A stretch of 64,000 nt of DNA from Nemertoderma westbladi. Taxonomy: Eukaryota; Xenacoelomorpha; Nemertodermatida; Nemertodermatidae. A program made the position numbers and the translations under genes. The DNA lies in assembly GCA_032718475.1 (NCBI GenBank), contig JAUCBJ010003330.1:31259-95258 (forward strand). The letters run 5' to 3'. Positions within the stretch are counted from its first letter, which is position 1. Each line of letters begins with the position of its first letter. Of this stretch, positions 11,936-22,413 are shown in pieces. Under the pieces are notes generated by a model. The model was not told the origin of the DNA. It saw only the letters and a list, made by a program, of their open reading frames with translations, and made no database searches.

Positions 11936-13837
11936 TCGCCCAGTTGGTCGTTTATGTTTACTGGAAAGAGACCGAGAGTTGTCCGGTATCTATGGAAGGC
12001 AAGAGACTCTTCCCACGACCACCTCCCTAATCCAACAAACATCTAGGGACTCCCCAACGTAACAGTGTTTGGAGTGGGTGTGTGACTACATTATTTTATT
12101 TTTTTTATTTTTATACTTATGTATGCATTATTATGTAATTTTAATATTATAATCATTTTCTTTAATTTTATTTCGTAGAATAATATTTTAACGATTATTC
12201 AGTAGATTAGTGCAATATATTCGTGTTTTATTACTTAATTACTTAGTATAATATATTTCGTTTACCGGCGAGAAATAATTCATGTTCTCATTCCTTACTG
12301 TCCGTATCATACTATAAATAAGTGACTACAGTAAGATGAAATGTCCGTACTTATTAAAAGTACAATATACCGCCCCTACTATACTCAAGTATTATTGGTA
12401 AGTAGAGTATTAGGAATGCAAAGTTCAGATCCTCGTGTCTCGGCTAAACCAAGCTCTGGGTAGACCTTGGAAACGACTTGCCTCTTCTCACTGACATTGC
12501 TTCTTGCAATATTGCTCTCATACCATATCTTAAATAATACATATAGTAGAATGATGTCCATTTAACAGTAGCGTTGAAGCTCAAAATATTAACAAATATT
12601 ATTAATATTAATAATGTTATCAAAAAAAATATGTTAATAAATCTTCAAATAAATCTGTTAAACCCTTTGACCATCTGAAATTCTAGTCGATTAAGATATC
12701 GCGGCACCCACTGATATACTTGAAAGACAAAATTCTAGAATCAGTGGTTAACGTCCCCAGACATGTTCTGGAATAAATCGGTGCCCATCTTAAATATTAA
12801 ATATTTAATAAATATTTATAACGTTTGTTGTAACAAATGTTAAAATAGAGGAAATGCTAACAAATTAACTCTAGAAAATCTATAAATCAAATATGTTAAA
12901 ATTTTTGATCCTCTAAAATTCTAGTCAATTAAGATATCGTAGTACTTACCGATACTCTTAAAAGACAAACTTCTGGAATTAAGGATCCTAGTACCCAGAC
13001 ATATTCTGGAATAAAACTGTGTCTATTTTAATACCAAATAATAAAATTCACGGGAATAAATTTTAAATTCATATCCTCTCATGAATTTGATAAATTGTTA
13101 TTTTATACAATTTATAACATTCCCAAAATTCCATTGATTAATAGATCATGGGAGTGGAGATTCACCCTATTAAGTATATTAGTGTGAGAGAATCTCCAGT
13201 GTACAGTCAATAGCCGATAAAATTCATAAAATCATGTATAAGGGGAATATTGACAATTAAAGAATCACTATTAAATAGCATCCCAGATCTGTATACATGA
13301 GAATTACCCTAATTCTACCGCTAGCTTTCCATAATGTCACCATAGTAACAACCACGCTAGAATTAGAAGCGAGTTAAAAGAACAATAGAAAACTTTCCCC
13401 ATTGAATAGCATGCGGAATAAATAGCACCTTGCTAGTATCCAGGGATACATAATAATAACGTGGCATTCTGGAAGGCATTTGACTAACGGACAAATGGCC
13501 CTAATTTGTACAAATTGTGACAGGAATGTGGAATTTGTGTATTTATAGGTGAATGTTACTACTAAAGTGTGTTTACAGTAGCGAGTTGCAGTTGTGAAAG
13601 TAGCCCTACCTCTGCAGTAAGAACCTGAAGTAAATCTAAGCCCTTGGGACGGACAGTGGAGTGACTCGCGCTGGTTATTGTTGTCGTTGTGTAGCTACTA
13701 CATTGGCGAGAGGCACAGAGACGACTGTACATCAGCGCTGAGGATCTTGCGCTGTCCGGGGGCACTGAGGGGGAGGCAGCGACGACCGCTAGCCTGATTA
13801 TTATTAATTATAATATTGATAAACTCATATAGCAGCT
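11936..13837 (+). other. Non-coding spacer between integrase and downstream ORF, with a diverged duplication
   Basis: No coding frame is convincing. Two imperfect copies of a roughly 230-bp block lie in tandem (about 12583-12815 and 12822-13045), sharing ATTCTAGTC-ATTAAGATATCG and CCAGACAT-TTCTGGAATAAA. If the downstream ORF belongs to the element, it must be expressed from a spliced or subgenomic RNA, or from an internal promoter. Confidence 0.55.
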
Positions 13838-14197
13838 ATGACTGAGTTGATAGAAGATGAGCTTGGTATCAGTGAGCGATATACCCTACCACTGCAAGCG
13901 TTTGTTGATAGTTTGATAAGCGGCGACGCTAGTCAACATACGATGGAAGACGATGGCCGTTATATCAAACCGCCAATGTCAAAAGAACAGCTCAAGCGTG
14001 AATTGGACTATAGGAAATTCACCGCTTGCTATACGCATCGTAATGTTACGTATATGGACTTCTTAACTACTGGTCATCCTGTCGATTTACACGATATGGA
14101 CGATGTAGACACCGAAAGGGAAATGATTCTATTTAAATATCATACCCAGCGAAGTCGGAACGATAAACTGAGCATTGAACATGAAAATTCTCTTTGA
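13838..14197 (+). CDS. BEL element 1 downstream ORF, N-terminal piece
   Basis: A 119-codon frame starts with GCTATGACT at 13838 and ends at TGA 14195-14197. It is acidic and hydrophilic with no known domain. It sits where element 3 has the N-terminal part of its large third ORF. I see only a faint resemblance around a Tyr/Lys/Cys stretch (YRKFTACYTHR), so homology is unproven. The stop codon falls inside an imperfect inverted repeat (about 14189-14218). The region to 14896 does not continue the protein in any frame. Confidence 0.4.
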   Translation: MTELIEDELGISERYTLPLQAFVDSLISGDASQHTMEDDGRYIKPPMSKEQLKRELDYRKFTACYTHRNVTYMDFLTTGHPVDLHDMDDVDTEREMILFKYHTQRSRNDKLSIEHENSL

Positions 14198-14896
14198 AAC
14201 CGATTCAAAGGAGAGAATGTGGAAGAATGTTTTTAAAGACAAGCGGAGGAAAATTAGCTGGAGAAAAACCATACATTAATATCAAGGGTCCATTATGTGA
14301 ATAGTTTTCCCCGGGGCGCGGGTGCTCACGGGTGGTCTCCTTCGGGAGGCTGTAACTTCCTCTTTCCTCATCCTCTTCCTGCAATTATTGTGATCAGTGT
14401 CACAATAAAAGAGTAGGAATGAGTAATGACGTGAAAGGAAACATGTCCATTGTGGTATCTTATAGATACTACCCCCCATATCCTTCCTCCTTCCTACCAC
14501 TACTCTCCCTCTACCCCTCGCCATCGAGGATACCAGACGTTGATAGAGAAACCCTCTTCCTCCCATCTTCTCTACCCAACGCACTTGGAGCTTTCGGGAG
14601 AATATCGACCAATCATTGTCGTATCGTGGTATTGATCGTACCTCTTCCTAACAAACCTCCCCATCCTTTACTATTGATCTGGATGCTTATATTGGTATCC
14701 ATACCTCCTGTCTATGTACCACCATGTTGGTATTTATAATATCAACCTCTACCTCTCTTGTCGTTGATTGGATAATCAACTAACAATAACTTCCTCAAGT
14801 TCATGGCCATTGATACAAGGACTGAAAGGACACAATAATCTTCTGTGAACAACTGGTACCATTACGTGTCATAAATCTGGTTGTTCACATCTCTTA
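14198..14896. other. Non-coding or degraded stretch inside the downstream ORF of element 1
   Basis: This is about 700 bp with pyrimidine-rich and low-complexity portions and no believable protein. In elements 2 and 3 the corresponding place encodes the exonuclease-like domain. I looked for its DxE, KxG..D and YxxxD motifs here and did not find them. An inverted repeat, TTATTGTGA/TCACAATAA, sits at about 14390-14410, and another, TGTGAACAAC/GTTGTTCACA, at about 14845-14890. Confidence 0.45.
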
Positions 14897-15299
14897 GTGC
14901 TTGGAACTAAACCCGCTAAGTTAGATGAACACAATAAATTCATCCGATTCGAATGCTTTAGGTGCTTTCTGACTCCGTTCCGTAACGTTGACAGTCAGTT
15001 TAAAGACCGCGCTTTGACCAAACTCAGCCTGAGAGATTCCGCTGCTGAGAAGTTGGACAGCGCTGGATTTGCCATTTTTAAGGACGTTTGTATACAGAAT
15101 CTACATTCATCTGTTATACAAAGACCCCAAATCCCCACAGGTTATTCTATTGTGGAAGTTCAAATGGTGGGTTCCCTTGAGAAAAACAGCTACGTCTATC
15201 GCAGCTATGCAAGTTGAAGAAGAACCAATTTGCTTGGAATCTGAAGAAATTCAAACTACAGCATCCAGGAGTAGCGATAATGATTATGTGTTAGAGTAG
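14897..15299 (+). pseudogene. BEL element 1 downstream ORF, middle pieces
   Basis: Two overlapping open frames (14897-15217 and 15069-15299) precede the zinc-knuckle frame. Neither has a recognisable domain. The last part of the second is acidic and would join the zinc region in about the place where elements 2 and 3 have an acidic linker. I read this as one protein broken by frameshifts. Confidence 0.35.
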
Positions 15300-15327
15300 T
15301 ATCAAGGTCCACAATGTCTTACGGCAT

Positions 15328-15915
15328 ATGATTATCGGCATGCCAATTACATATATACAATACATTAATATACTTGAAATACTTGACCAACCTATTATGG
15401 AGATTTATTGTGCTTATTGTAGACTCAACAATCTACACATTTTCGCAGTTTGTCCTCAATTTATGACTCAATGTCACCACTGTCAATTCAAAGGACATGC
15501 CAGTTTCGATTGCCCTTTCAATCAAGATCAAGAAGGAGTTTATGCGTTTCACCCATACCTCTCTTCCTCCGTTGAACAAAAATCTCGCTCCCCCAGTTAC
15601 GAACTGATGAAACGTGTTGGCGAGAACATTTCAACCAAATACGTTCGCAAATATCTGAGGAATATTAATCCCAATAACTCGGATTCTTATAACTTGATCA
15701 ACTTCATCCATCAAGATCCGGAATATGGTGACTTGTTCATAAACTCACATCCTGAGTTACAAGAAGTTCATAGAAGACCATATGAATATAAAGCCAGAGA
15801 ACGCGAATTAGAGAGAATAATCAAACCGACGAAATTTCTCACTACACACGGTCAACCTACCACTGTCGTGCAAACGACCCATCAAGGACCAGTAAAAGCT
15901 GCCCTGCCGTCTTGA
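15328..15915 (+). CDS. BEL element 1 downstream ORF, zinc-knuckle part
   Basis: This 195-codon frame carries two CCHC knuckles: C28-x2-C31-x5-H37-x4-C42 and C49-x2-C52-x4-H57-x4-C62. The spacing matches knuckles two and three of the third ORFs of BEL elements 2 (31456-32667) and 3 (41176-42051, minus). CCHC knuckles usually bind nucleic acid. This one lies far from gag, at the 3' end of the element and just before the polypurine tract. The first knuckle seen in the other two elements is absent here, probably lost in the damaged stretch upstream. The remainder is basic and shows no known fold. Confidence 0.6.
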   Translation: MIIGMPITYIQYINILEILDQPIMEIYCAYCRLNNLHIFAVCPQFMTQCHHCQFKGHASFDCPFNQDQEGVYAFHPYLSSSVEQKSRSPSYELMKRVGENISTKYVRKYLRNINPNNSDSYNLINFIHQDPEYGDLFINSHPELQEVHRRPYEYKARERELERIIKPTKFLTTHGQPTTVVQTTHQGPVKAALPS

Positions 15916-16212
15916 AATGAGCTCTAAAGGTTGTTCGCCCTCGATCCACCGATGTCGACATCGATCAACCGGGTACCTCGACCGGCGGATACACCGATCG
16001 TAATCCAAAACCTTCTGATGCTATTGTATTGCACCCTTCCCCCAGGAGTTATAGCCCTCCTAGTAAAGTGGCTCACTCCAAAGAGAAAAAGACTCTTACT
16101 AGTCTTAAAAAACTCCGTAAACGCCGTTCGAGAAAGAAGGACTGATAGTTAGAGTATTTTTATATATTAGAAACTGTGATTTTTTATATTTTATAGACTT
16201 AAATCCCATTTT

Positions 16213-16222
16213 CTGGGAGCGG
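16213..16222 (+). promoter_or_regulatory. Putative polypurine tract of BEL element 1
   Basis: CTGGGAGCGG lies directly before the TG that opens the 3' LTR-like repeat. This is the position where plus-strand DNA synthesis is primed in LTR retroelements. It is short and not perfectly purine. Confidence 0.45.
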
Positions 16223-18844
16223 TGTAAAAGCTTTTGCGGACATAACAAGTCGTTTTTACGCAATGCGCTGAATACTCTAAAAAGGCCTAAAATTGTTCAA
16301 CTACGCGTCGGTCAGAAATTAGAACCAAGATGACGAAATCTGTCAGCTGATTCTTTGTGTACGTGGAGATTTCTTTGTTTGGGCCTATTTCAGCCAATCA
16401 GAGCAATCTTCCCAGTTATGCCAATAGAGACCTACCTGTGGAAATTGGCGCATGCGCAGTTTTAAGTTTTTCTGAGAATCCAATTCCTTTCTGGATTCTG
16501 TACTAAGTACAGACGTTTCAGACTTTGGCCCAAGAACATCTGATGGCTGGAGTTATAAGAACGTAAATCTATTAATCGCATTTCATGCGGCATCTTAACA
16601 CTCTTATAAGACATACTGACTCTGTTCACCGCACTGTTTTAATGCTGTTTATATTGTTGTTAATTGCTGTTTATATTAATGGATGTTATATTTGGAGAAT
16701 ACCTATAAATAATCGTAAACCCCTCAACTTTCTTAATTACTGAGGTAAGCAGAAGGGTCTACCGGTAGCAACTGCGACTCAAATTATAGTGGTTTTTGAG
16801 TGGATTAAATGCTATTTCATAATCCCTACGTGTGTCAGTTGCAATCCTCCATATATATGATCAAAATCAGTGACGGTCGGCAAATTAGTGTGAAGTCGTG
16901 TGAAAGTTAATAAAGCATCTCCTAAAGAATGCGCTATTTACAAGATTCCATAGCCATCTAGTTGTGATTAGTGTAAGTCATAACTCTGTTTTATACTTAA
17001 AGTGCCACATCCTAAAGGAACTGTTAATATTTCCCCAAAAGTAGATATAGTTGTCGGAGATCATATAGTACCGATCAATCGAATAATACAAAGTAGCCTA
17101 CACCGCAATAACTTTCTCTGGACCCGAATCCAGTCTCCCACACAGTGGGTCATACGCCGCGCACGGACTGGCTACGGCGGATGTAAATTCAGTACACCAG
17201 GTAATTGGTAAGAGCAAAAGTCGATTTATAATTAACCCTATTAGTACCGGGCTATAAAATGTTGTACAAATACCGGGGAGGGGTCATATTGACCCCCCCC
17301 TCTAAAATCTACAAATATTTACGAAAACGTCTGATTTTTTGTTTGTACGTAGGTATCACTTGTCTGGATCCGACCGAAAAAAAAAATTTTCGAAAAAATG
17401 TACTGCGGTGGTTATATTGCAGCACCAAAATTACAAGTAGTGCACAATTTTCACCAAATTTGAAAGTTACATTTTCGGCTAATTATTTTTCAATACAGGT
17501 TTTCTGGGGTGCAAAATACATTGGAAAATATTAAAAAATGATATGATTACTATAAATGGCTGTTTAGTCCTCTCTGCGTAGGAAAAAAATGAAAAAAACA
17601 AGTAACCAGCACTTTTCAGTTAGAACACAAAATTTGTAATTCACTTATACGATGCTATAAATTCACATTTTCAGGTTTTCGAGGGCGCTGATTCTAATGG
17701 AATACATTTCTAATATGCCAGATCATTGCTACTTGTATTTTTCGGCGTAATTTGGCAAATTTTGGTGCTAGCACCAAATTTCGTACCCATCACCAAAAAG
17801 TACAAGTTTGCGATGTTCAGTGCTGTTTTTATTGATTCCATAGGATTCAGGACCCTCATAAACCCGTATAACGCAAGAAACAAGGTGATACTATCTACTT
17901 ATCAATTTGCATATTTTCCAAAATTTGGTGCTGGCACAACAATTTTCACCCACCGGCGAAAAATACAAGTTTGAGAACTCTTATGAAATTTTTACTGATT
18001 CCATTGAATTCAGAACCATCACAAACCCGTATAACGCAAGAAACAAGGTGACACAATAAATTGATATATTTGCTGGTTTTCAAAATTTGGTGCTAGCACC
18101 AAATTTTGCACCCACATCCGAAAAATACAAGTTTGAGATGTCTAGATCGATAATTATATTTTCCATTGAATTCAGAACAGCCATAAACCTTTAAAACGCA
18201 AGAAATAAATTGTCACAAGCAATTTTATCTATTGAATGGATTTTCAAAATTTCGTGCTAGCACCAAAATTTGCACACAGCACCGAAAAATACAAGTTTGA
18301 TACGCTTGGTGCAACTCGTATATATTTCATCGAATCCAGAAACCCAAAAAACCCCAATTGCGTAAAAAACAAGTTTCAAACGATCAATTTACAAAATTGA
18401 CTTATTTCGAAATTTGGTGCTGGCACCAAAATTTGGCACCCACCGAAAAAAACAAGTTTGAAATTTCTAAATCAATTTATATGAATTCCATCAAATTTCT
18501 AACACCAAAAAACCGGTGTAAATCAAAAATAGAGATGTTACAATCATATTTAATGAAATGTAATTTTCAAAAAACGTCTCAAAAAAAGTGCCAAAAGTAG
18601 GGTTAAAAAATGGTGCTATAACTCGAAAAGTACCCAATATTTTTGAAAACGGTTTTCACTACTAGGAAGACAATAGATTTTTAGGAAAAGTCATAAAATT
18701 TCAGATTCCCAACTGCGTTTGTTTCAGAATTATAATAAAAAAACCACGGGGGGGGGGTCATATTGACCCCCCCCCGGGTTTAATAGGGTTAAAGGGACAT
18801 TTAAATTGGCAGGTTAACTGCTAAAAGGTCTAAAAGCGCGAACA
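16223..18844 (+). repeat. 3' LTR-like repeat of BEL element 1, split by an insertion
   Basis: Excluding the insertion at 17232-18792 it is about 1,065 bp and aligns along its whole length with 3202-4310. Ends are TGTAAAAGC and GCGCGAACA. The two copies differ by scattered substitutions and by a short 10-bp tandem repeat number, so the element is not recent. Confidence 0.65.
17232..18792. mobile_element. TTAA-flanked non-autonomous DNA element (piggyBac-like ends) with 163-bp internal repeats
   Basis: TTAA at 17232-17235 and 18789-18792 flank inverted ends CCCTATTA...TAATAGGG. Both are followed inwards by a C-rich CCGGG. The other LTR copy, at about 4245-4265, lacks the insert and shows the matching uninterrupted flanks, so this is an insertion with a TTAA target. 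piggyBac-type elements use TTAA and begin CCC(T). The interior codes for nothing recognisable. It consists of about seven units with a period of 163 bp (the five clear anchors TTTGGTG/TTTCGTG are at 17761, 17924, 18086, 18250 and 18413), each centred on a palindrome like TTTGGTGCTAGCACCAAATT. Transposase would have to come from elsewhere. Confidence 0.75.
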
Positions 18845-21800
18845 ATCTTAAGCCTGTTACGAGTCATGTAACTAGCAGGACCTATGATATTTCACTTTGC
18901 TTGATTGCTTATTGCATTGCATCATTAACTTGCCGTGCGTATTAAATCTTATTGTTATAGTTATTATTATTGCTTTACCATGTTGATGAATATACAAGAC
19001 CAGAGATCACACCAACTTGATTTCCACACGGTTAGTGCGCGACTGCGCCCTGTCTGTAATAGATTCGGTTCATTTAGTGCGAGTGTGTGCGTCCATAGTA
19101 CTGCAATATTATTCCCCAACTAGTTACTATAATCTATTGCAGCGGATGTGGGGTTAGCCTCCCGTAAAAGCCTTGACACTTCCTATATTAGCCCCCTGTT
19201 TACCACATTCCCTTTCATTGTTTAATTTTTATTGTCAGAAAGTTTTTGTTGTTTTTCTTGTAAAAGCATATATTTATTTATTTCCTAAAACGAGTTACCT
19301 ATTCACTATGGCACAAATGGAAATCAGCTTTTCAAACAACGAGATAGTTTGCAGCGAGAATCAGTTTATACACTACTAAAGAACTCGTTTGGTTTTTATT
19401 TCGAATTGTGAAACAAACTCTTTCCGTTAATGATAAATACAACTTTAAACCAACCCGTTCCAATTCTGGAAAACTACGCTCACTTTATATTAGTATATAT
19501 ATTATATCAACGCTGCATAAAACCATCCCTTTTTTTAAGTCCTTTGCTCCCCGCAGAAGAGCTGAGCTGTGGCTTGTCAGATGGTCAGTAAATTATGCGC
19601 CACTAGCAGACTAGGGAGTTTACGATCGACACCAGCCTTAAAGGCAATATAACTAGCTAATTGACCATATAGGCGAATAATGATAACGCATGGTTTATCG
19701 GAACCGGTAGGTCTGGACTTTTTCGGCCCTTGTCTATGAACGGTATTTTTCCGGTATCTATGGTATTTTTCCGGTTTTGGGCAAAAGACTAGAAGTTAAA
19801 AGAGCTTAGTAGAGTGTTTATTTAGTGAATCCGGTAATTTGTGCACCATACGCCATGCCATATAAGGTAATAACAGTAAGTCAGAATCAGCACCTTTGAA
19901 AACCTATACATAACCGAAAATAGCACAATTATTTGAAGCTTTAGCAATTTCGATATTTTTTGCAATGCCAAACAAAAGTGCCATGTGCCACATGGTAAAA
20001 AGTGGCACTTCTGTACCACTAGAGCGTTCTAAACCATTTGTTTACGCTTCAGCACCCTGTTAAAACCTAGTGGAACCATAATCTTCGCTATTCTGCCTGT
20101 ATTTGTGCCAAATATGCAAATTTTGGCAGGTGCCAGTGCCAGAAATGGCACAAAGGCACCCTTTGAGAATTTGAGACCCATCTCTGAAGATTCACCGCTG
20201 CCGAAAACCCGTATAGGTGAAAAATTGTGCACAAACTATGAATATTGCAATAATATGAATATGCAGATTAAAAGGTTGAAAATGTTTAAGTGGTGGAAAT
20301 TGTCCCTCTTATTTGATTGATTGGCGGTTTGGTATAATTTCTTACATACCGTTTTGGTGATAGAATCGCTCAATAATAAATTTATGTTTCATAATTATGA
20401 TCAACAAATTAAACCGAATCATCTCTGAATGAATCATCTCTGAAGCATCCCGATCCCACATCAAAGGAGGTTTCCAGTTAAGTAGGATAAAGCAAAGGAT
20501 ACTTTAGTCTACTAAACTCTAAAAATTGGTTAAAATGTCAGAAAATAGTGTCCGTCTAACCGAGACTCGTGCTGCGCGAAGGCCCCACGAACGTGTAAGT
20601 TACTGTATCTCAAGTTTTATAATTACAAAATTATGTTATTATCAGTCAATCCTTACTGATGGCGATAGAGGCAACACAGAAAACAATTATTACTGAATCC
20701 GTTACTTCTCAGAAAGTACCTACAGCAACAGAATCCATACCGGAGAAACAGTTGATGATAAAATCAACACAATATTGTAATTATGTCAACAAACTAATGA
20801 ACTAATCATATTGTTATACTGTATATCATTATGATAAAGTACGGGTTTCTTACTGTATATCTACTGGTCAGGCAGTGAACTGCCATAATAGAAGTCCCTA
20901 CAATTAACTCGATCCGTTTACTCGATCCACAAGAAGTGGTAGAACAAACTTGAAAGTATGGTAAACACTAGGCCTACACCTATGCTTACTTTGCAGAAGA
21001 TAGGCGGGTTAAATGATTGTTGCTTCATAATCAATTATCAGATGTATAGGCGTACCAGCTGACCGGTACATGTGTAGGCGTAGATGTAGGCGTATGTGTG
21101 GGCGTCATGTTAACAACCCCCGGAATGTTCACATTCTTACATTAAAGTTGAAATAAATGGACCGAGATATCAAAAATATATGGTATATGCTGAATGAAAT
21201 AGTAATGAATAGAATGTGGGAATTTATTTATTCTGCACGTCGTCGCTATCATTAATAAATAAGATTTAGAACGAGAAATTCACGAACAATATAGCTCATG
21301 GGTGTAAAATTGTCGACTCGATTTTTCGTTACCTAAATTTATTTACCGGACTAATTGCGGGTGAGTACAAAACAAAGATCCAAGACACAATGCACAGACA
21401 CTGCATGATCTTCTATCATGTGTTAACTTTCGTTTATTGTTTTGGTTCCCCCCAACACGCATCTGTAACCTGCTCCTTTAAATGGCAATGGGACCTAACG
21501 CCCTTTGGGACCTTAAGTGAATTTACCTCTTTGTTTTGTACAGAACGGGCAGTAAAGTCTTGAGTCTTTGGTCTTTGTTTTCTGCTCACCCGACTAAATA
21601 CTGTTCATAGGTTCACGGTTTGACAAATTTTACGTTTCGGGGAAAAAATACGATATTATTTGTTTTTCATGTAAACCGTTTCACAAAATTGCCTCGTCAC
21701 CACACTTTTGCTCGCAATAAATGAAATCATTGTTCTGGTAGAGCATCCCTGCTTTACCACTAATGCATTCACGGAAGACGTTATGGCGCCACACGTTGCG

Positions 21801-22413
21801 GAGTGTCTGATACTCACAGTACTGGTAATTCCAAAATACCACCACTACAACAACGTGTACGGACACTCAGTTATACTTAGGGCTATTTATGGGGGGATTT
21901 ATTCACGATTAATTCATAATGAATTTCGTGATAGAAGAAATAATAGTGAGCATAAGCAGTATTTTCTTGCCCTGTCTTCTACAAATTTTGTGAGAGAAGT
22001 GGACTTTTCAGATAAAATATATTTATCCAATAGAAACCATTGTTATGAGCAGAGTAATATTTCTAACATCATTCCACTATACCTCAACCAATCAGACACA
22101 ATGAGTACTTTTACCTTCATCCAGTGATTGGTTGATTTCATTCCTTCAGTTCATTCAGTGATTGGTTGGTGATTTTTGTTGATTTTGTTTCTATATTACA
22201 GTAGAAGTAGGAATAACCAACATTATTATTGTTATTTATTCAGGGCGATACAACCCATATTACTATCCGGGTTAAATAAACATATTGCAAATAAATCTTT
22301 ATAAAATCTTGAACTAAACCAATACTGTAATATACAAAAAGAGGAGGTACAGTATAATTATTTATAGTAAAGCATTAAATTCTAGGATAGGTTGGAAGGA
22401 GTTCTGAAGTATC
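18845..22413. other. Intergenic stretch between BEL elements 1 and 2
   Basis: No supported gene. It contains a dispersed repeat (18978-19125, see separate entry), several short direct duplications (for example GAATCATCTCTGAA twice near 20420, and CAGTGATTGGTTGGTGAT-like copies near 22120-22170) and many small palindromes around 19960-20160 rich in TGGCAC/GTGCCA. A 139-codon frame at 21708-22127 has no domain and is probably chance. I looked here for a 5' LTR matching 33381-33926 and found none. Confidence 0.5.
18978..19125 (+). repeat. Dispersed repeat, second copy at 61729-61863
   Basis: The roughly 140-bp stretches starting GATGAATATACAAGACCAG and ending TATTATTCCCCAACT are nearly identical in the two places. 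Upstream, both have an AT-rich run with GTTATT/TTGTTG. The 61729 copy is preceded by TATATAG and sequence that looks like a promoter-bearing LTR, so these may be LTR ends, but I could not define full boundaries. Confidence 0.7.

Noticed and set aside
14419-14739. 106-codon Pro/Leu/Ser-rich frame inside element 1
   Set aside because: It is produced by a pyrimidine-rich low-complexity stretch. It matches neither part A nor part B of the other elements.
14198-14896. Hidden exonuclease-like domain in element 1
   Set aside because: I looked in all three forward frames for the DxE, KxG..D and YxxxD motifs and found none in order.
21708-22127. 139-codon open frame
   Set aside because: No domain, no signal peptide, no relation to neighbours, AT-rich codons. 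Most likely chance.
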